This document shows positions 1 to 6,874 of a DNA stretch of 50,007 nucleotides, one piece after another. The notes under the pieces were generated by a model. It worked only from the letters and a program-made list of their open reading frames with translations, ran no database searches and was not told the origin of the DNA. Position 1 is the stretch's first letter; the number at the start of each line of letters is the position of its first letter. This stretch comes from an uncultured Eudoraea sp. (GTDB lineage: Bacteria; Bacteroidota; Bacteroidia; Flavobacteriales; Flavobacteriaceae): NCBI RefSeq assembly GCF_947260015.1, contig NZ_CAMYOM010000025.1, positions 1 to 50,007 of the forward strand. Reading direction: 5' to 3'. The translations under genes and the position numbers were made by a program.

Positions 1-587
1 ATTTTTGCAGGAATACCTCCTACAACAACATTGTCGGGTACGTCTTTAGAAACGACCGAACCTGCGGCAACTACCGAGTTTTCGCCTATCGTTACGCCAT
101 GCAAAATGGTAGCATTGGCACCGATCCATGCATTCCTTTTAATGTGGATGGGCTTCGGAACCAACGAATGTCTTTTATCGGGGGAAAGAGGGTGTCCTTC
201 GGACAGCAAGCTGACCTTGGGCGCTATCAGTACCCCATCTTCAATGGTTATTCCACCCAAATCCAAAAAAGTACAATCGAAGTTGATGAATACGTTTTTG
301 CCGATTTTTGTATGCTTGCCGTAATTGATATACAAAGGCGTAAAAACAGCAACGCTTTCGTCAATTTCACTCCCTGTAATTTGGCTAAGCAAATCCCTGA
401 TTTCTTTTGGATCTGCAGCGTTGTTCATCTGCACCAGTAATTTTTTTGTGCTGTACGAGGCCTCACGCATTCTATAGGCTTGAGAGTCGTTGGGCGGAAT
501 GGTCTCCCCTTTCTTTAACCGCTCAAAAATATCTTTATGAGCTAGAGGCGAACCTGTTTTTTTATTTTGGTGTTCTGATTTACGCAT
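1..587 (-). CDS. Sugar O-acetyltransferase (maltose/galactoside acetyltransferase family), 3' end beyond window
   Basis: This is a left-handed beta-helix acyltransferase of the LacA/Maa type, which moves acetyl from acetyl-CoA to a sugar hydroxyl in the cytoplasm. I read it from the ATG at 587 toward base 1. The N-terminus has the Maa-type helical segment (residues 35-60, with QAYRMREASY), followed by hexapeptide repeats such as IGKNVFINFDC. The likely catalytic His is about residue 132 in SEGHPLS, and the downstream helix contains IHIKRNAWIGANATI and VVGGIPAK. The reading frame is open to the window edge (195 codons), so only the last few residues are missing. It starts 30 bases after the stop of the outer-membrane-type gene at 618-1388 and may share its transcript. 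The family is clear but the acceptor sugar is not. Confidence 0.9.
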   Translation of the reverse strand, partial: MRKSEHQNKKTGSPLAHKDIFERLKKGETIPPNDSQAYRMREASYSTKKLLVQMNNAADPKEIRDLLSQITGSEIDESVAVFTPLYINYGKHTKIGKNVFINFDCTFLDLGGITIEDGVLIAPKVSLLSEGHPLSPDKRHSLVPKPIHIKRNAWIGANATILHGVTIGENSVVAAGSVVSKDVPDNVVVGGIPAK

Positions 588-617
588 TTTTACAAATTAT
601 GGTATTTACAATTACCG

Positions 618-1388
618 TCATATTTTTCGGTTCGACATACGCCTGTTGGCCCCACCAAAGCTATACACCAGGGAAATATTCCATGTAAAATCATCTTCTG
701 GTAGTATCTCTGTATCAATAGCCTTATTGAGGATAGCCGAAACAGAAATTGGGAAATCTTTTTTTATCAAGGAAACAAAGCCCACAATATAAATACCTTT
801 TAAATCATCCGAAAGCAAATAATAGGCTTGGGGGGATATATTAAAATACAACTTTTCTGAAATATACAGGTTGTTGAAGTATGAATTCAATACCATAAAG
901 TGGGTATTTTTTACCCCTTCATCAAATCCACGGCCATAAAGATAGTAAACCCCAAGACCCACTTTATCCGATATCTTATAGGTTGGTGCCACCTCGGCGG
1001 CAAGGTACCGCCGTGACTCCAAAAGCTCCTCGGGCTGACCGTCTCTAAAAACATTGACCGTTCTAAAGGTCAGGGCAGGGTGCGCCCCAAGACGCAACGA
1101 AAACCGTTTATTTTCTATTGCCTTATACCGTAACCAGAAAATAAAAGACCAAGGCTTGCCTTCCAACGCAAAGCGCATATCGGGTTCAAAACTTAATTTT
1201 CTCTTGGTAAATTTTAAGTCAAATAAAAGGGCCGGATCTCCTAAAGAAAAAGAGGGCACTAACGAAAATCCGTTGTTGGTAACGCTAGCTGTTCCTCTAA
1301 AATCATCTAGGAACGATTCAGTTTCTTCTTGCGCCCTTGCGTTAAAAATATATAGAGAAATAAGTAGAAGTACCATCAGATTTTTCAT
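618..1388 (-). CDS. Secreted outer-membrane-type protein of unknown function
   Basis: A 256-residue protein with a typical signal peptide (residues 1-19, ending NARAQ). The rest is rich in alternating aromatic and polar strands (for example GVGVYYLYGRG-like and ISPQAYYLLSDD), and it ends in a strand with a Phe-containing segment near VYSFGG. This pattern fits a small beta-barrel of the outer membrane. I do not recognise a named family. A minus-strand TAGTTTTG box lies 45 bases upstream of the ATG. The acetyltransferase gene follows closely on the same strand. Function unknown. Confidence 0.75.
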   Translation of the reverse strand: MKNLMVLLLISLYIFNARAQEETESFLDDFRGTASVTNNGFSLVPSFSLGDPALLFDLKFTKRKLSFEPDMRFALEGKPWSFIFWLRYKAIENKRFSLRLGAHPALTFRTVNVFRDGQPEELLESRRYLAAEVAPTYKISDKVGLGVYYLYGRGFDEGVKNTHFMVLNSYFNNLYISEKLYFNISPQAYYLLSDDLKGIYIVGFVSLIKKDFPISVSAILNKAIDTEILPEDDFTWNISLVYSFGGANRRMSNRKI

Positions 1389-1432
1389 AGTACCAGAATT
1401 GATTTTGATTAATAGTTCAGTTTTTTACAACA

Positions 1433-1440
1433 CAAAACTA
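1433..1440 (-). promoter_or_regulatory. Candidate -7 box for the outer-membrane-type gene
   Basis: Reads TAGTTTTG on the minus strand, matching the Bacteroidota -7 consensus TAnnTTTG, 45 bases before the ATG at 1388. No TTG at the usual 17-23 spacing was found; the nearest is 28 bases away. Only the -7 half is supported. Confidence 0.35.
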
Positions 1441-1522
1441 TATAACACCTTAGTCATATTTGTTACACCAATTACGCACATAATGTCATATATTACTTAT
1501 TTTAGTAGAAACAATAGTTGAA

Positions 1523-2356
1523 TTGAAGGATCCAGGTCAGAATAAACCGCGCATTGTGCTTTTGGAATTATCGAAGGAAACAGGATTTCCAATAGATTTC
1601 AATACAAATTACCATACACATTTGTTCTGCCATCAAGGAACCATTTCTTTTTTGTTCAACAGCGTAAAGATGAAATGCAAAGGCAATGAATTTTTGTTTT
1701 GGTTTGCCGAAAGTCAATTGAAAGATTTGATATTCTCCAGGGCCTTTAAGGCAACGGTTTTGCTGGTGGAGAAGCATTTTTTATACGATAATATCCCTGA
1801 TCAAAGCTGGAGTATAGATGCCATTTTACATTCCCGTCAATATCCTATCAAACAGTTGAATGAAAAGAATGACAGGCAAAGGGTATTATCAAATTTTCGA
1901 ATGTTGCACGATAAATTCCAAGATAGGGAACATCGTTTTTATGAAGAGGTATTGAAACTTCAAATGCGGCTGTTCATTCTTGAGATGTGGCACACATTTG
2001 CGAACGAATACGAGCGCAGAAAACGCACCTTGCAAAGTGGGTCATTGTACGAGCGCTTCGTTCATTTGGTACAAGAGCATTGTATGGCCGAAAGGGAAGT
2101 TCGGTACTATGCCAATGCACTTAGTGTGACCCCTAAATATTTAAATTTTGTTTGCAAGCAGAACTCAGGTGTTTCCGCATCTGAATGGATCCAACGATAC
2201 ACAAAGGAGCGTATCATACTTTTTTTGCAGAACAAAAATCTGAACATTGCAGAAATTGCCGATAAAATGATGTTTTCAAGTCGGTCGTTTTTCACGCGGT
2301 ATGTGAAAAAGGTTTTGGGTACTACGCCAACCGAGTACAGAAATCGATTAGAGTGA
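1523..2356 (+). CDS. AraC family transcriptional regulator
   Basis: A 277-residue regulator. The C-terminal ~85 residues form the two helix-turn-helix units of AraC/XylS proteins: YYANALSVTPKYLNFVCKQ is the first recognition unit and NIAEIADKMMFSSRSFFTRY the second, followed by the usual GTTPTEYRNR end. The N-terminal ~170 residues are a cupin-like sensing domain. No ATG is available upstream before the in-frame stop at 1481, and the next Met is residue 50, inside the sensor domain. The TTG at 1523 is therefore the best start. It is divergent from the outer-membrane-type gene, which it might control; that link is inference from position only. Confidence 0.88.
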   Translation: MKDPGQNKPRIVLLELSKETGFPIDFNTNYHTHLFCHQGTISFLFNSVKMKCKGNEFLFWFAESQLKDLIFSRAFKATVLLVEKHFLYDNIPDQSWSIDAILHSRQYPIKQLNEKNDRQRVLSNFRMLHDKFQDREHRFYEEVLKLQMRLFILEMWHTFANEYERRKRTLQSGSLYERFVHLVQEHCMAEREVRYYANALSVTPKYLNFVCKQNSGVSASEWIQRYTKERIILFLQNKNLNIAEIADKMMFSSRSFFTRYVKKVLGTTPTEYRNRLE

Positions 2357-2546
2357 AATTATCATAGATTGCTTCGAAAATTACCTTCAAGGTTCGAATC
2401 CGGGTTCCTCGACGAACCTCTATGCTAAAATTCTTTGTTTACTGGAACTACCTGAGTATACCATAAAAACAGGACACCTATTAGGACACCTTCGTTATCA
2501 AATTTGTACCGATTTGGCTCGTTTTGGCAGTGTTTTTAAAAACATA
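2357..2546. other. Gene-free stretch with tRNA T-arm-like fragment and AGGACACCT direct repeats
   Basis: Between the AraC gene and the terminator of tRNA-Pro. It holds a T-arm-like GGTTCGAATCC at about 2393-2403 on the plus strand that is not part of a complete tRNA, and two direct repeats of AGGACACCT at 2471-2479 and 2483-2491 (12-base period). A weak plus-strand open frame runs from the T-arm fragment to a TGA at about 2553. This mix is typical of a recombination scar at a tRNA gene, but no integrase gene is present. Confidence 0.35.
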
Positions 2547-2578
2547 AAACCCTGATAATCAATTGATTATCAGGGTTT
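2547..2578 (-). terminator. Perfect 32-bp palindrome, probable terminator of tRNA-Pro
   Basis: A perfect inverted repeat centred between 2562 and 2563: AAACCCTGATAATCAA pairs with its complement with no unpaired centre. It starts 13 bases beyond the 3' end of tRNA-Pro on the minus strand. It probably ends the tRNA transcript, although no long U tract follows. Confidence 0.6.
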
Positions 2579-2590
2579 AAAAATATTCAG

Positions 2591-2666
2591 TCGGGGTGGC
2601 AGGATTCGAACCTGCGACCTCCTGCTCCCAAAGCAGGCGCGATAACCGGGCTACGCTACACCCCGA
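2591..2666 (-). tRNA. tRNA-Pro (anticodon TGG)
   Basis: A complete 76-nt cloverleaf on the minus strand. Acceptor TCGGGGT pairs with ACCCCGA, the D arm contains AGCGTAGCCCGGTTATCGC, the anticodon stem CCTGC/GCAGG encloses loop TTTGGGA (anticodon TGG), and the T arm has GGTTCGAATCC. CCA is not encoded. A TATGTTTG -7 box lies 39 bases upstream, but the expected -33 box is replaced by the tRNA-like copy at 2724-2818. The palindrome at 2547-2578 follows. Confidence 0.95.
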
Positions 2667-2687
2667 TGGTCATCTATAAATCGTTTT
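2660..2687 (-). repeat. 28-nt direct repeat, tRNA-Pro leader plus 5' acceptor strand (copy 1)
   Basis: On the minus strand this holds 21 nt of tRNA-Pro leader plus tRNA nucleotides 1-7. It is identical over 28 bases to 2812-2839, where the same bases encode the C-terminal tail of the GIY-YIG protein. Confidence 0.95.
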
Positions 2688-2704
2688 TCACTAAAGAGAA
2701 TATA

Positions 2705-2712
2705 CAAACATA
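2705..2712 (-). promoter_or_regulatory. -7 promoter box of tRNA-Pro
   Basis: TATGTTTG on the minus strand (consensus TAnnTTTG), 39 bases before the mature tRNA 5' end. The matching box of tRNA-Ser sits 40 bases before its tRNA. No TTG is found at the 17-23 spacing, because the upstream bases belong to the inserted tRNA-like copy. Confidence 0.5.
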
Positions 2713-2723
2713 ATTTTCTCTAG

Positions 2724-2818
2724 TTGGGGTGGTCACGCCTTGGCGTGACGACCTCCTGCTCCCAGCAGGACTTTATAACCGGGTGAGACCTGCCACGCTT
2801 TAGCGTGGTAGACCCCGA
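2724..2818 (-). pseudogene. tRNA-Pro-like copy A with palindromes in place of arms
   Basis: On the minus strand this starts TCGGGGT and ends ACCCCAA, like the acceptor of tRNA-Pro at 2591-2666. The D-arm region carries a palindrome at 2793-2808 (7-bp stem CCACGCT). The anticodon arm is a shortened CCTGCTGGGAGCAGG (2755-2769). The T arm is replaced by GTCACGCCTTGGCGTGAC (2732-2749). It cannot fold into a normal tRNA because the T loop TTCGAAT is gone. It overlaps the last codons of the GIY-YIG gene and lies directly upstream of the real tRNA-Pro. Confidence 0.8.
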
Positions 2819-3045
2819 TGGTCATCTATAAATCGTTTTGCTCCGCGTTTTTTAATACGCTTTTCCAGTTGAATAGCCTCTGATCTGTTGGCTACTGGTA
2901 TTTGCAAAACTAACTTCCAGGGGATACCTCCCTTGGTTGAAGGTACAAGTCCTTCATTGTGTCTTTTCAATCTTTTATTGATATCTGCAGTCTGACCTAC
3001 GTAATATCTTGAACGTTTCTCGCTATATAAAATATAAACGAACAT
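2800..3045 (-). CDS. Small GIY-YIG endonuclease-like protein with tRNA-derived tail
   Basis: An 81-residue single-domain GIY-YIG nuclease. The VYI (Y4) and YVG (Y15-G17) strands, NKRLKRHN (R25) and the metal-binding Glu E61 in QLEKRIKKR are all present, so the catalytic set looks complete. Cellular relatives (YhbQ/UPF0213 type) are of similar size. The last nine residues before LPR (70-78) are encoded by a 28-nt copy of the tRNA-Pro leader and acceptor strand. The stop codon comes from the D-arm palindrome of copy A. The gene lies between tRNA-Ser and tRNA-Pro on their strand, with no promoter box of its own visible. A mobile role is inference. DNA cleavage is the known family activity. Confidence 0.85.
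   Translation of the reverse strand: MFVYILYSEKRSRYYVGQTADINKRLKRHNEGLVPSTKGGIPWKLVLQIPVANRSEAIQLEKRIKKRGAKRFIDDHRGLPR
2812..2839 (-). repeat. 28-nt direct repeat (copy 2), inside the GIY-YIG gene end
   Basis: Identical to 2660-2687. In the minus frame it encodes GIY-YIG residues 70-78 (KRFIDDHRG), so a tRNA leader and acceptor strand are read as protein. Confidence 0.95.
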
Positions 3046-3058
3046 CTAAACTCTTTTT

Positions 3059-3178
3059 GGGTGGTCACGCCTTGGCGTGACGACCTTCCCGCTGCCAGCG
3101 GGACGCGATATTAACGCCTTGCGTTACAAGCCGGGCTAGACCTGCCACGCTCTAGCGTGGTACACCCTGCGTGGTGTA
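3059..3178 (-). pseudogene. tRNA-Pro-like copy B, carrying palindromic inserts
   Basis: A second degenerate tRNA-Pro-like unit at the other side of the GIY-YIG gene. It shares 28 bases with copy A (3059-3086 versus 2727-2754), including GTCACGCCTTGGCGTGAC at 3064-3081. It then has an altered anticodon-arm hairpin CCCGCT/AGCGGG (3088-3102). The tRNA blocks cgcgata, ccgggcta and tacaccc follow, interrupted by two palindromes: TAACGCCTTGCGTTA (about 3111-3125) and CCACGCTCTAGCGTGG (about 3145-3160). A TACACC/GGTGTA hairpin closes it at 3161-3178. Confidence 0.75.
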
Positions 3179-3231
3179 ATTCTCAAACTTTCAATTTCAA
3201 AATTGCAACTGTCGTACCATTGTGAACCTAT

Positions 3232-3286
3232 AGCGGACTAGTCCGCTGCAGCCTGCCGGTTCCGCCCATCGCGGAAAAAGGCTGGC
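3232..3286. repeat. Two palindromes between copy B and tRNA-Ser
   Basis: AGCGGACTAGTCCGCT at 3232-3247 is a perfect 16-bp palindrome. A nested hairpin follows at 3251-3286, with inner stem TTCCGC/GCGGAA (3260-3265 with 3271-3276) and outer arm GCCTGCC/GGCTGGC with one mismatch. They lie just downstream of tRNA-Ser on its strand and could act in termination or 3' processing, or be further mobile palindromes. Confidence 0.6.
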
Positions 3287-3291
3287 AAAAG

Positions 3292-3387
3292 CGGAGAGAC
3301 TGGGACTCGAACCCAGGCGACACTTGCGCGTCGACAGATTAGCAATCTGCTCCGTTACCACTCCGGCACCCACTCCGGCACCTCTCC
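3292..3387 (-). tRNA. tRNA-Ser (anticodon GCT) with a 12-bp tandem duplication
   Basis: On the minus strand acceptor GGAGAGG pairs with TCTCTCC, the anticodon stem encloses loop TTGCTAA (anticodon GCT), and a long variable arm CGACGCGCAAGTGTCG and a T arm with GGTTCGAGTCC are present. The block CCACTCCGGCAC (plus strand) is repeated in tandem at 3358-3369 and 3370-3381. This puts 12 extra nucleotides between acceptor and D arm. Without the repeat the gene would be 84 nt and normal. A second register could start at GGAGTGG, giving one mismatch in the acceptor. Function may be impaired or rescued by alternative RNase P cleavage. Confidence 0.85.
3358..3381. repeat. 12-bp perfect tandem duplication in tRNA-Ser
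   Basis: CCACTCCGGCAC occurs twice head to tail (3358-3369, 3370-3381), within the D arm and acceptor junction of the tRNA gene. Confidence 0.97.
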
Positions 3388-3426
3388 TGTATTTTTTAAA
3401 TGAACATGCATTGTAAAATGCGGATG

Positions 3427-3457
3427 CAAATGTAATTCTTCATATCCTGGAACGCAA
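3427..3457 (-). promoter_or_regulatory. Promoter of tRNA-Ser (and perhaps the whole tRNA/GIY-YIG unit)
   Basis: The minus strand has TTG (3457-3455), 20 bases, then TACATTTG (3434-3427). This fits the flavobacterial TTG-N17-23-TAnnTTTG consensus. It lies 40 bases upstream of tRNA-Ser. Read-through could transcribe copy B, GIY-YIG, copy A and tRNA-Pro. The rest of 3388-3664 shows no gene. Confidence 0.65.
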
Positions 3458-3664
3458 CTTTTTTATTGAATTTTTAAACGATTAAATACACATTTCAAAC
3501 TTTCTTAATTTATTATAAATTCAAAAAGATGAACACCTGGTTTTGAATCCGCTTCAGAACAAATAAATTTAACTAAATTCAGGAATTCATATAATTTCAA
3601 TTGACCATTTATTAGTTTAGCTATTTTTTGAAATGAAACCTTGAATTGAATAACAATACTTAAA

Positions 3665-4399
3665 ATGGAAAGAATCTATTCTTTTATCAAACAAGCAACA
3701 ATTATTGTATATCTGCTTTCTATACAGTCCTGTTCTGCGCAATCCCAATTGATTGCAGATGAAACGGAAACCGTTTCAGTTGAAAAAATGAAATACTACT
3801 TATATTATCCACAGGATTATGAGGTAGAAAAGGACAAACAATTCCCACTGCTTTTATTTTTACATGGGGGAGGAGAATCTGGAGGGGATTTGGAAGAACT
3901 TAAAACAAATGGCCCGCCTAAATTATTATCCGAAGGGAAAGAATTTCCTTTTTTAGTACTGGCTCCTCAAAACCGACATAAACGCAAATGGTGGAATACG
4001 AGGGCGGTGATGCAATTATTGGATACCATAATAGAGACAAATAGGGTAGATATAGACAGAATTTATCTAACTGGTTTGAGTAGGGGCGGAGCTGCAGCAT
4101 GGGAACTCGCCGTACAATATCCAAATAAGTTTGCCGCCCTCGCCGTGGTATGCGGAATGACCCCGGTACCTTATGCATCCTGGATTGATAAAGAAATGCC
4201 CATATGGGTTTTTCATGGAACTGAGGATAAATCCATACCAATTTCCGAATCACAGAATATGGTAAACAAGTTAGAGGAAATGGGCTATGATGTGACATTC
4301 ACTAAATATGATGGAGTAGGGCATGATGCATGGGTGAAGGCGTACAATACCGAAGAATTGTATGAATGGTTTATTAGGCAAAAACGGACAATAGATTAG
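3665..4399 (+). CDS. Secreted alpha/beta-hydrolase, carboxylesterase/peptidase-like lipoprotein
   Basis: A 244-residue serine hydrolase of the COG4099/phospholipase-esterase type. The oxyanion-hole motif HGGGESGG starts at H67. The nucleophile elbow GLSRGG has Ser139, the acid is probably Asp188 in HGTEDKS, and the catalytic His is H220 in GVGHDAW. The N-terminus is a lipoprotein signal (LLSIQSC, Cys about 23), so it is probably membrane-anchored outside the cytoplasm. It probably removes acyl groups from glycans or small esters; the substrate is not visible. A symporter remnant follows within 12 bases, so the gene may sit at a rearrangement boundary. Confidence 0.85.
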   Translation: MERIYSFIKQATIIVYLLSIQSCSAQSQLIADETETVSVEKMKYYLYYPQDYEVEKDKQFPLLLFLHGGGESGGDLEELKTNGPPKLLSEGKEFPFLVLAPQNRHKRKWWNTRAVMQLLDTIIETNRVDIDRIYLTGLSRGGAAAWELAVQYPNKFAALAVVCGMTPVPYASWIDKEMPIWVFHGTEDKSIPISESQNMVNKLEEMGYDVTFTKYDGVGHDAWVKAYNTEELYEWFIRQKRTID

Positions 4400-4410
4400 T
4401 TCTTCTATTA

Positions 4411-4608
4411 ATGCTAATCATGTTCGGAATGGGGACGGCGATGAGCCTTCAGGAATTCAAAGGAGTTGTAAAAATTACCAAAGGTGTTTTAGTGGGTATT
4501 CTGTGTCAGTTTACGATTAAGCACTTTGTAGGTTATGCATTGGCTATAAGAGACCAAAGGAAAGTAAAGCATCCATTTGGGGAAAATAAAAATCCCAGTG
4601 AGTATTAA
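4411..4608 (+). pseudogene. Remnant of a bile acid:sodium symporter (BASS family)
   Basis: The frame reads MLIMFGMGTAMSLQEFKGVV and continues KGVLVGILCQFTI, which matches the first transmembrane helices of BASS transporters (usually about 300 or more residues). After about 45 residues the similarity stops (IRDQRKVKHPFGENK is not BASS-like) and the frame ends at 65 codons. No other fragment of the transporter is nearby. It is read as a truncated, non-functional N-terminal piece. The 148 bases to the next gene contain nothing else I can name. Confidence 0.6.
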
Positions 4609-4756
4609 TAATAAAAGGTGTTTCCAGCTCCTTTTCCTGTTACCTATTAGTTAAGTTTATGTGGTAGGATTTATGCTGTTTTGGGCTCGAATCTATTATT
4701 TTATTAACATCTAAATGTTTTAAATTATAGTACTTTAGCCCTCTATTTTAGTTTAT

Positions 4757-6874
4757 ATGGCTATGTTAACCGATCGTCTAATTAGATATATTTTCCTTTC
4801 CTGTTTATTGGTATCCTTTTTAGTAATGTTTTCCTGTAAGCAGGAGCAGAAGGAACTAACAGGATATAAATACACTAATGCCCTGATAAATGAAACAAGT
4901 CCTTATTTATTGCAGCATGCTCATAATCCGGTAGATTGGAGACCCTGGAGCCAGGAAGCTCTTGAGGAGGCCAGGGAGAGCAATAAACTTGTTTTGGTTA
5001 GTATCGGATATTCTTCCTGTCACTGGTGCCATGTGATGGAAGAAGAGACTTTCGAGGACGAGGCTATTGCAAAAATGATGAACGAAAACTTTGTCAATAT
5101 TAAGGTTGATCGAGAAGAACGACCAGATGTGGATCATATATATATGACAGCCTTACAGTTGTTAAAAGGAAGCGGTGGATGGCCACTGAATGTTATTATC
5201 CTGCCTAATGGAAAACCTATTTATGGAGGAACTTACCACACTAAGGAGCAATGGTACCAGGTATTAACGGAGGTAAGTAATAAATATAAAGAAGATCCTG
5301 AAAAGGCAAACGAATATGCCGATATGGTTGCCAATGGGATTGCTGAAGTTAATATTATTAAACCCAATGATGATTTCGAAAACCTGAATTCCGGGGTTAT
5401 TGGTGAAAGTGTAGAAAACTGGAGGCCCTATTGGGATTTGGAATGGGGAGGAAATCTGGGCACTCAAAAATTTATGTTGCCTGCAAACCTTAGCTTTCAA
5501 CTAGATTACGCCCTCCTGACTGCAAATGATTCTGTCTTGGCCCACGTGAAAAATACCATTGACAAAATGGCTCTGGGAGGCATCTATGATCATATTGGAG
5601 GAGGCTTTTTCAGGTATAGTACAGACAGTCGGTGGAAAGTACCACATTTTGAAAAAATGTTATATGATAATGCCCAATTAATCAGTTTGTATTCCAAGGC
5701 CTATAAGGTATTCAGAGAACCCATCTACAAAGATATTGTAATGGGTACCATTGCTTTTTTGGAACGTGAAATGAAAAATCCGGAAGGTGGATATTATGCT
5801 GCTCTGGACGCTGATAGTGAAGGTGAAGAAGGTAAATATTACGTGTGGAACCAAGAGGAACTCAAATCGGCACTCAAGGGGGAATACGAGCTGTTTTCGT
5901 CTTATTTTCAGCTGAATCCTTCTGATGTATGGGAAAATGGTAACTACGTGCTTTTCAAATCTATGGATGACCAGGATTTTAAGGAAAAAAACAAAGTTTC
6001 TATACCAGATCTTGAACAAAAGAAAACCGATTGGAACAGGGTTCTACTTAAAACCAGGCAAAAAAGGATACGTCCCAATACAGACGATAAGATTATAACA
6101 TCCTGGAATGCCTTATTAATTTCAGGTTTTGTTGATGCTTACACTTCTTTTGGAAATAAGGAATTTCTAAATAGGGCTGAAGGAATTTATGAATTTATAT
6201 CGGAGAATAGCTACAATAAAAATCAACTCGTCCATTCCTATAAAAAAGGGGGCAAAGCAATGGAGGGTTTTCTTGAGGACTATGCCTTTCTAACAAGTGC
6301 CACACTAAAACTTTATGGTATAACCATGAAATCAAAGTATTTAAGATTTGCGCAGGTACTGAATCAAAAGGTTGAAACCGAATTTAATGACCCTTCTTCC
6401 GGAATGTTCCTCTATAATAAAGGCGATGAGCTTATTACCAAAATCATAAAAACCGATGATGGTGTATTACCTTCACCAAATGCAATAATGGCTGATAATC
6501 TATTTACGCTGGGTCATATTAGTTATGACGTTAAAGCCATAAACAGGGCTAAAACCATGCTATCTTCAATGGTTCCATTGTTGAGGGACAATGCTGATAG
6601 CTATTCTGTGTGGAATAGTTTGTTTTTAAAGGTTGCCTATTCCTATTTTGAGATTGCCATAGTAGGTGAAAATGCAAGCAGCCTTATCCAGGAATTAAAT
6701 GGGATGTACATTCCTAATCTTCTGATAGTAGGTAGTGCATCTGAAAGCAATTTACCTTTGTTTAAAAACAGGTATGTTGAAGGTGAAACCTTTGTTTATG
6801 TTTGCCAGGATAGTGCCTGTAAGTTTCCGGTTACCACTATAAAGGATGCCTTAGCGCAATTGCAGAATTTTTAG
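4757..6874 (+). CDS. DUF255 thioredoxin-fold protein (YyaL/SSP411-like), lipoprotein
   Basis: A 705-residue protein of the spermatogenesis-associated-20/YyaL family. After a lipoprotein signal (LVMFSC, Cys about 27) comes the family hallmark [18 protein letters not shown] thioredoxin-like fold with the redox pair C88-H-W-C91 follows, then an (alpha/alpha) barrel region like N-acylglucosamine 2-epimerase ([45 protein letters not shown]). The exact reaction is not known for the family. The lipoprotein signal is less common in relatives and suggests a periplasmic or outer-membrane location. Its 3' end overlaps that of the convergent FG-GAP gene by 38 bases. Confidence 0.9.
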   Translation: MAMLTDRLIRYIFLSCLLVSFLVMFSCKQEQKELTGYKYTNALINETSPYLLQHAHNPVDWRPWSQEALEEARESNKLVLVSIGYSSCHWCHVMEEETFEDEAIAKMMNENFVNIKVDREERPDVDHIYMTALQLLKGSGGWPLNVIILPNGKPIYGGTYHTKEQWYQVLTEVSNKYKEDPEKANEYADMVANGIAEVNIIKPNDDFENLNSGVIGESVENWRPYWDLEWGGNLGTQKFMLPANLSFQLDYALLTANDSVLAHVKNTIDKMALGGIYDHIGGGFFRYSTDSRWKVPHFEKMLYDNAQLISLYSKAYKVFREPIYKDIVMGTIAFLEREMKNPEGGYYAALDADSEGEEGKYYVWNQEELKSALKGEYELFSSYFQLNPSDVWENGNYVLFKSMDDQDFKEKNKVSIPDLEQKKTDWNRVLLKTRQKRIRPNTDDKIITSWNALLISGFVDAYTSFGNKEFLNRAEGIYEFISENSYNKNQLVHSYKKGGKAMEGFLEDYAFLTSATLKLYGITMKSKYLRFAQVLNQKVETEFNDPSSGMFLYNKGDELITKIIKTDDGVLPSPNAIMADNLFTLGHISYDVKAINRAKTMLSSMVPLLRDNADSYSVWNSLFLKVAYSYFEIAIVGENASSLIQELNGMYIPNLLIVGSASESNLPLFKNRYVEGETFVYVCQDSACKFPVTTIKDALAQLQNF

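Noticed and set aside
2547-3286. CRISPR array from the many short repeats
   Set aside because: The repeats are palindromes of differing sequence with tRNA blocks between them, not equal direct repeats with unique spacers, and no cas genes are present.
3388-3664. Hidden gene between tRNA-Ser and the esterase
   Set aside because: All frames on both strands are broken by frequent stops and show no protein-like sequence. Only the tRNA-Ser promoter is supported.
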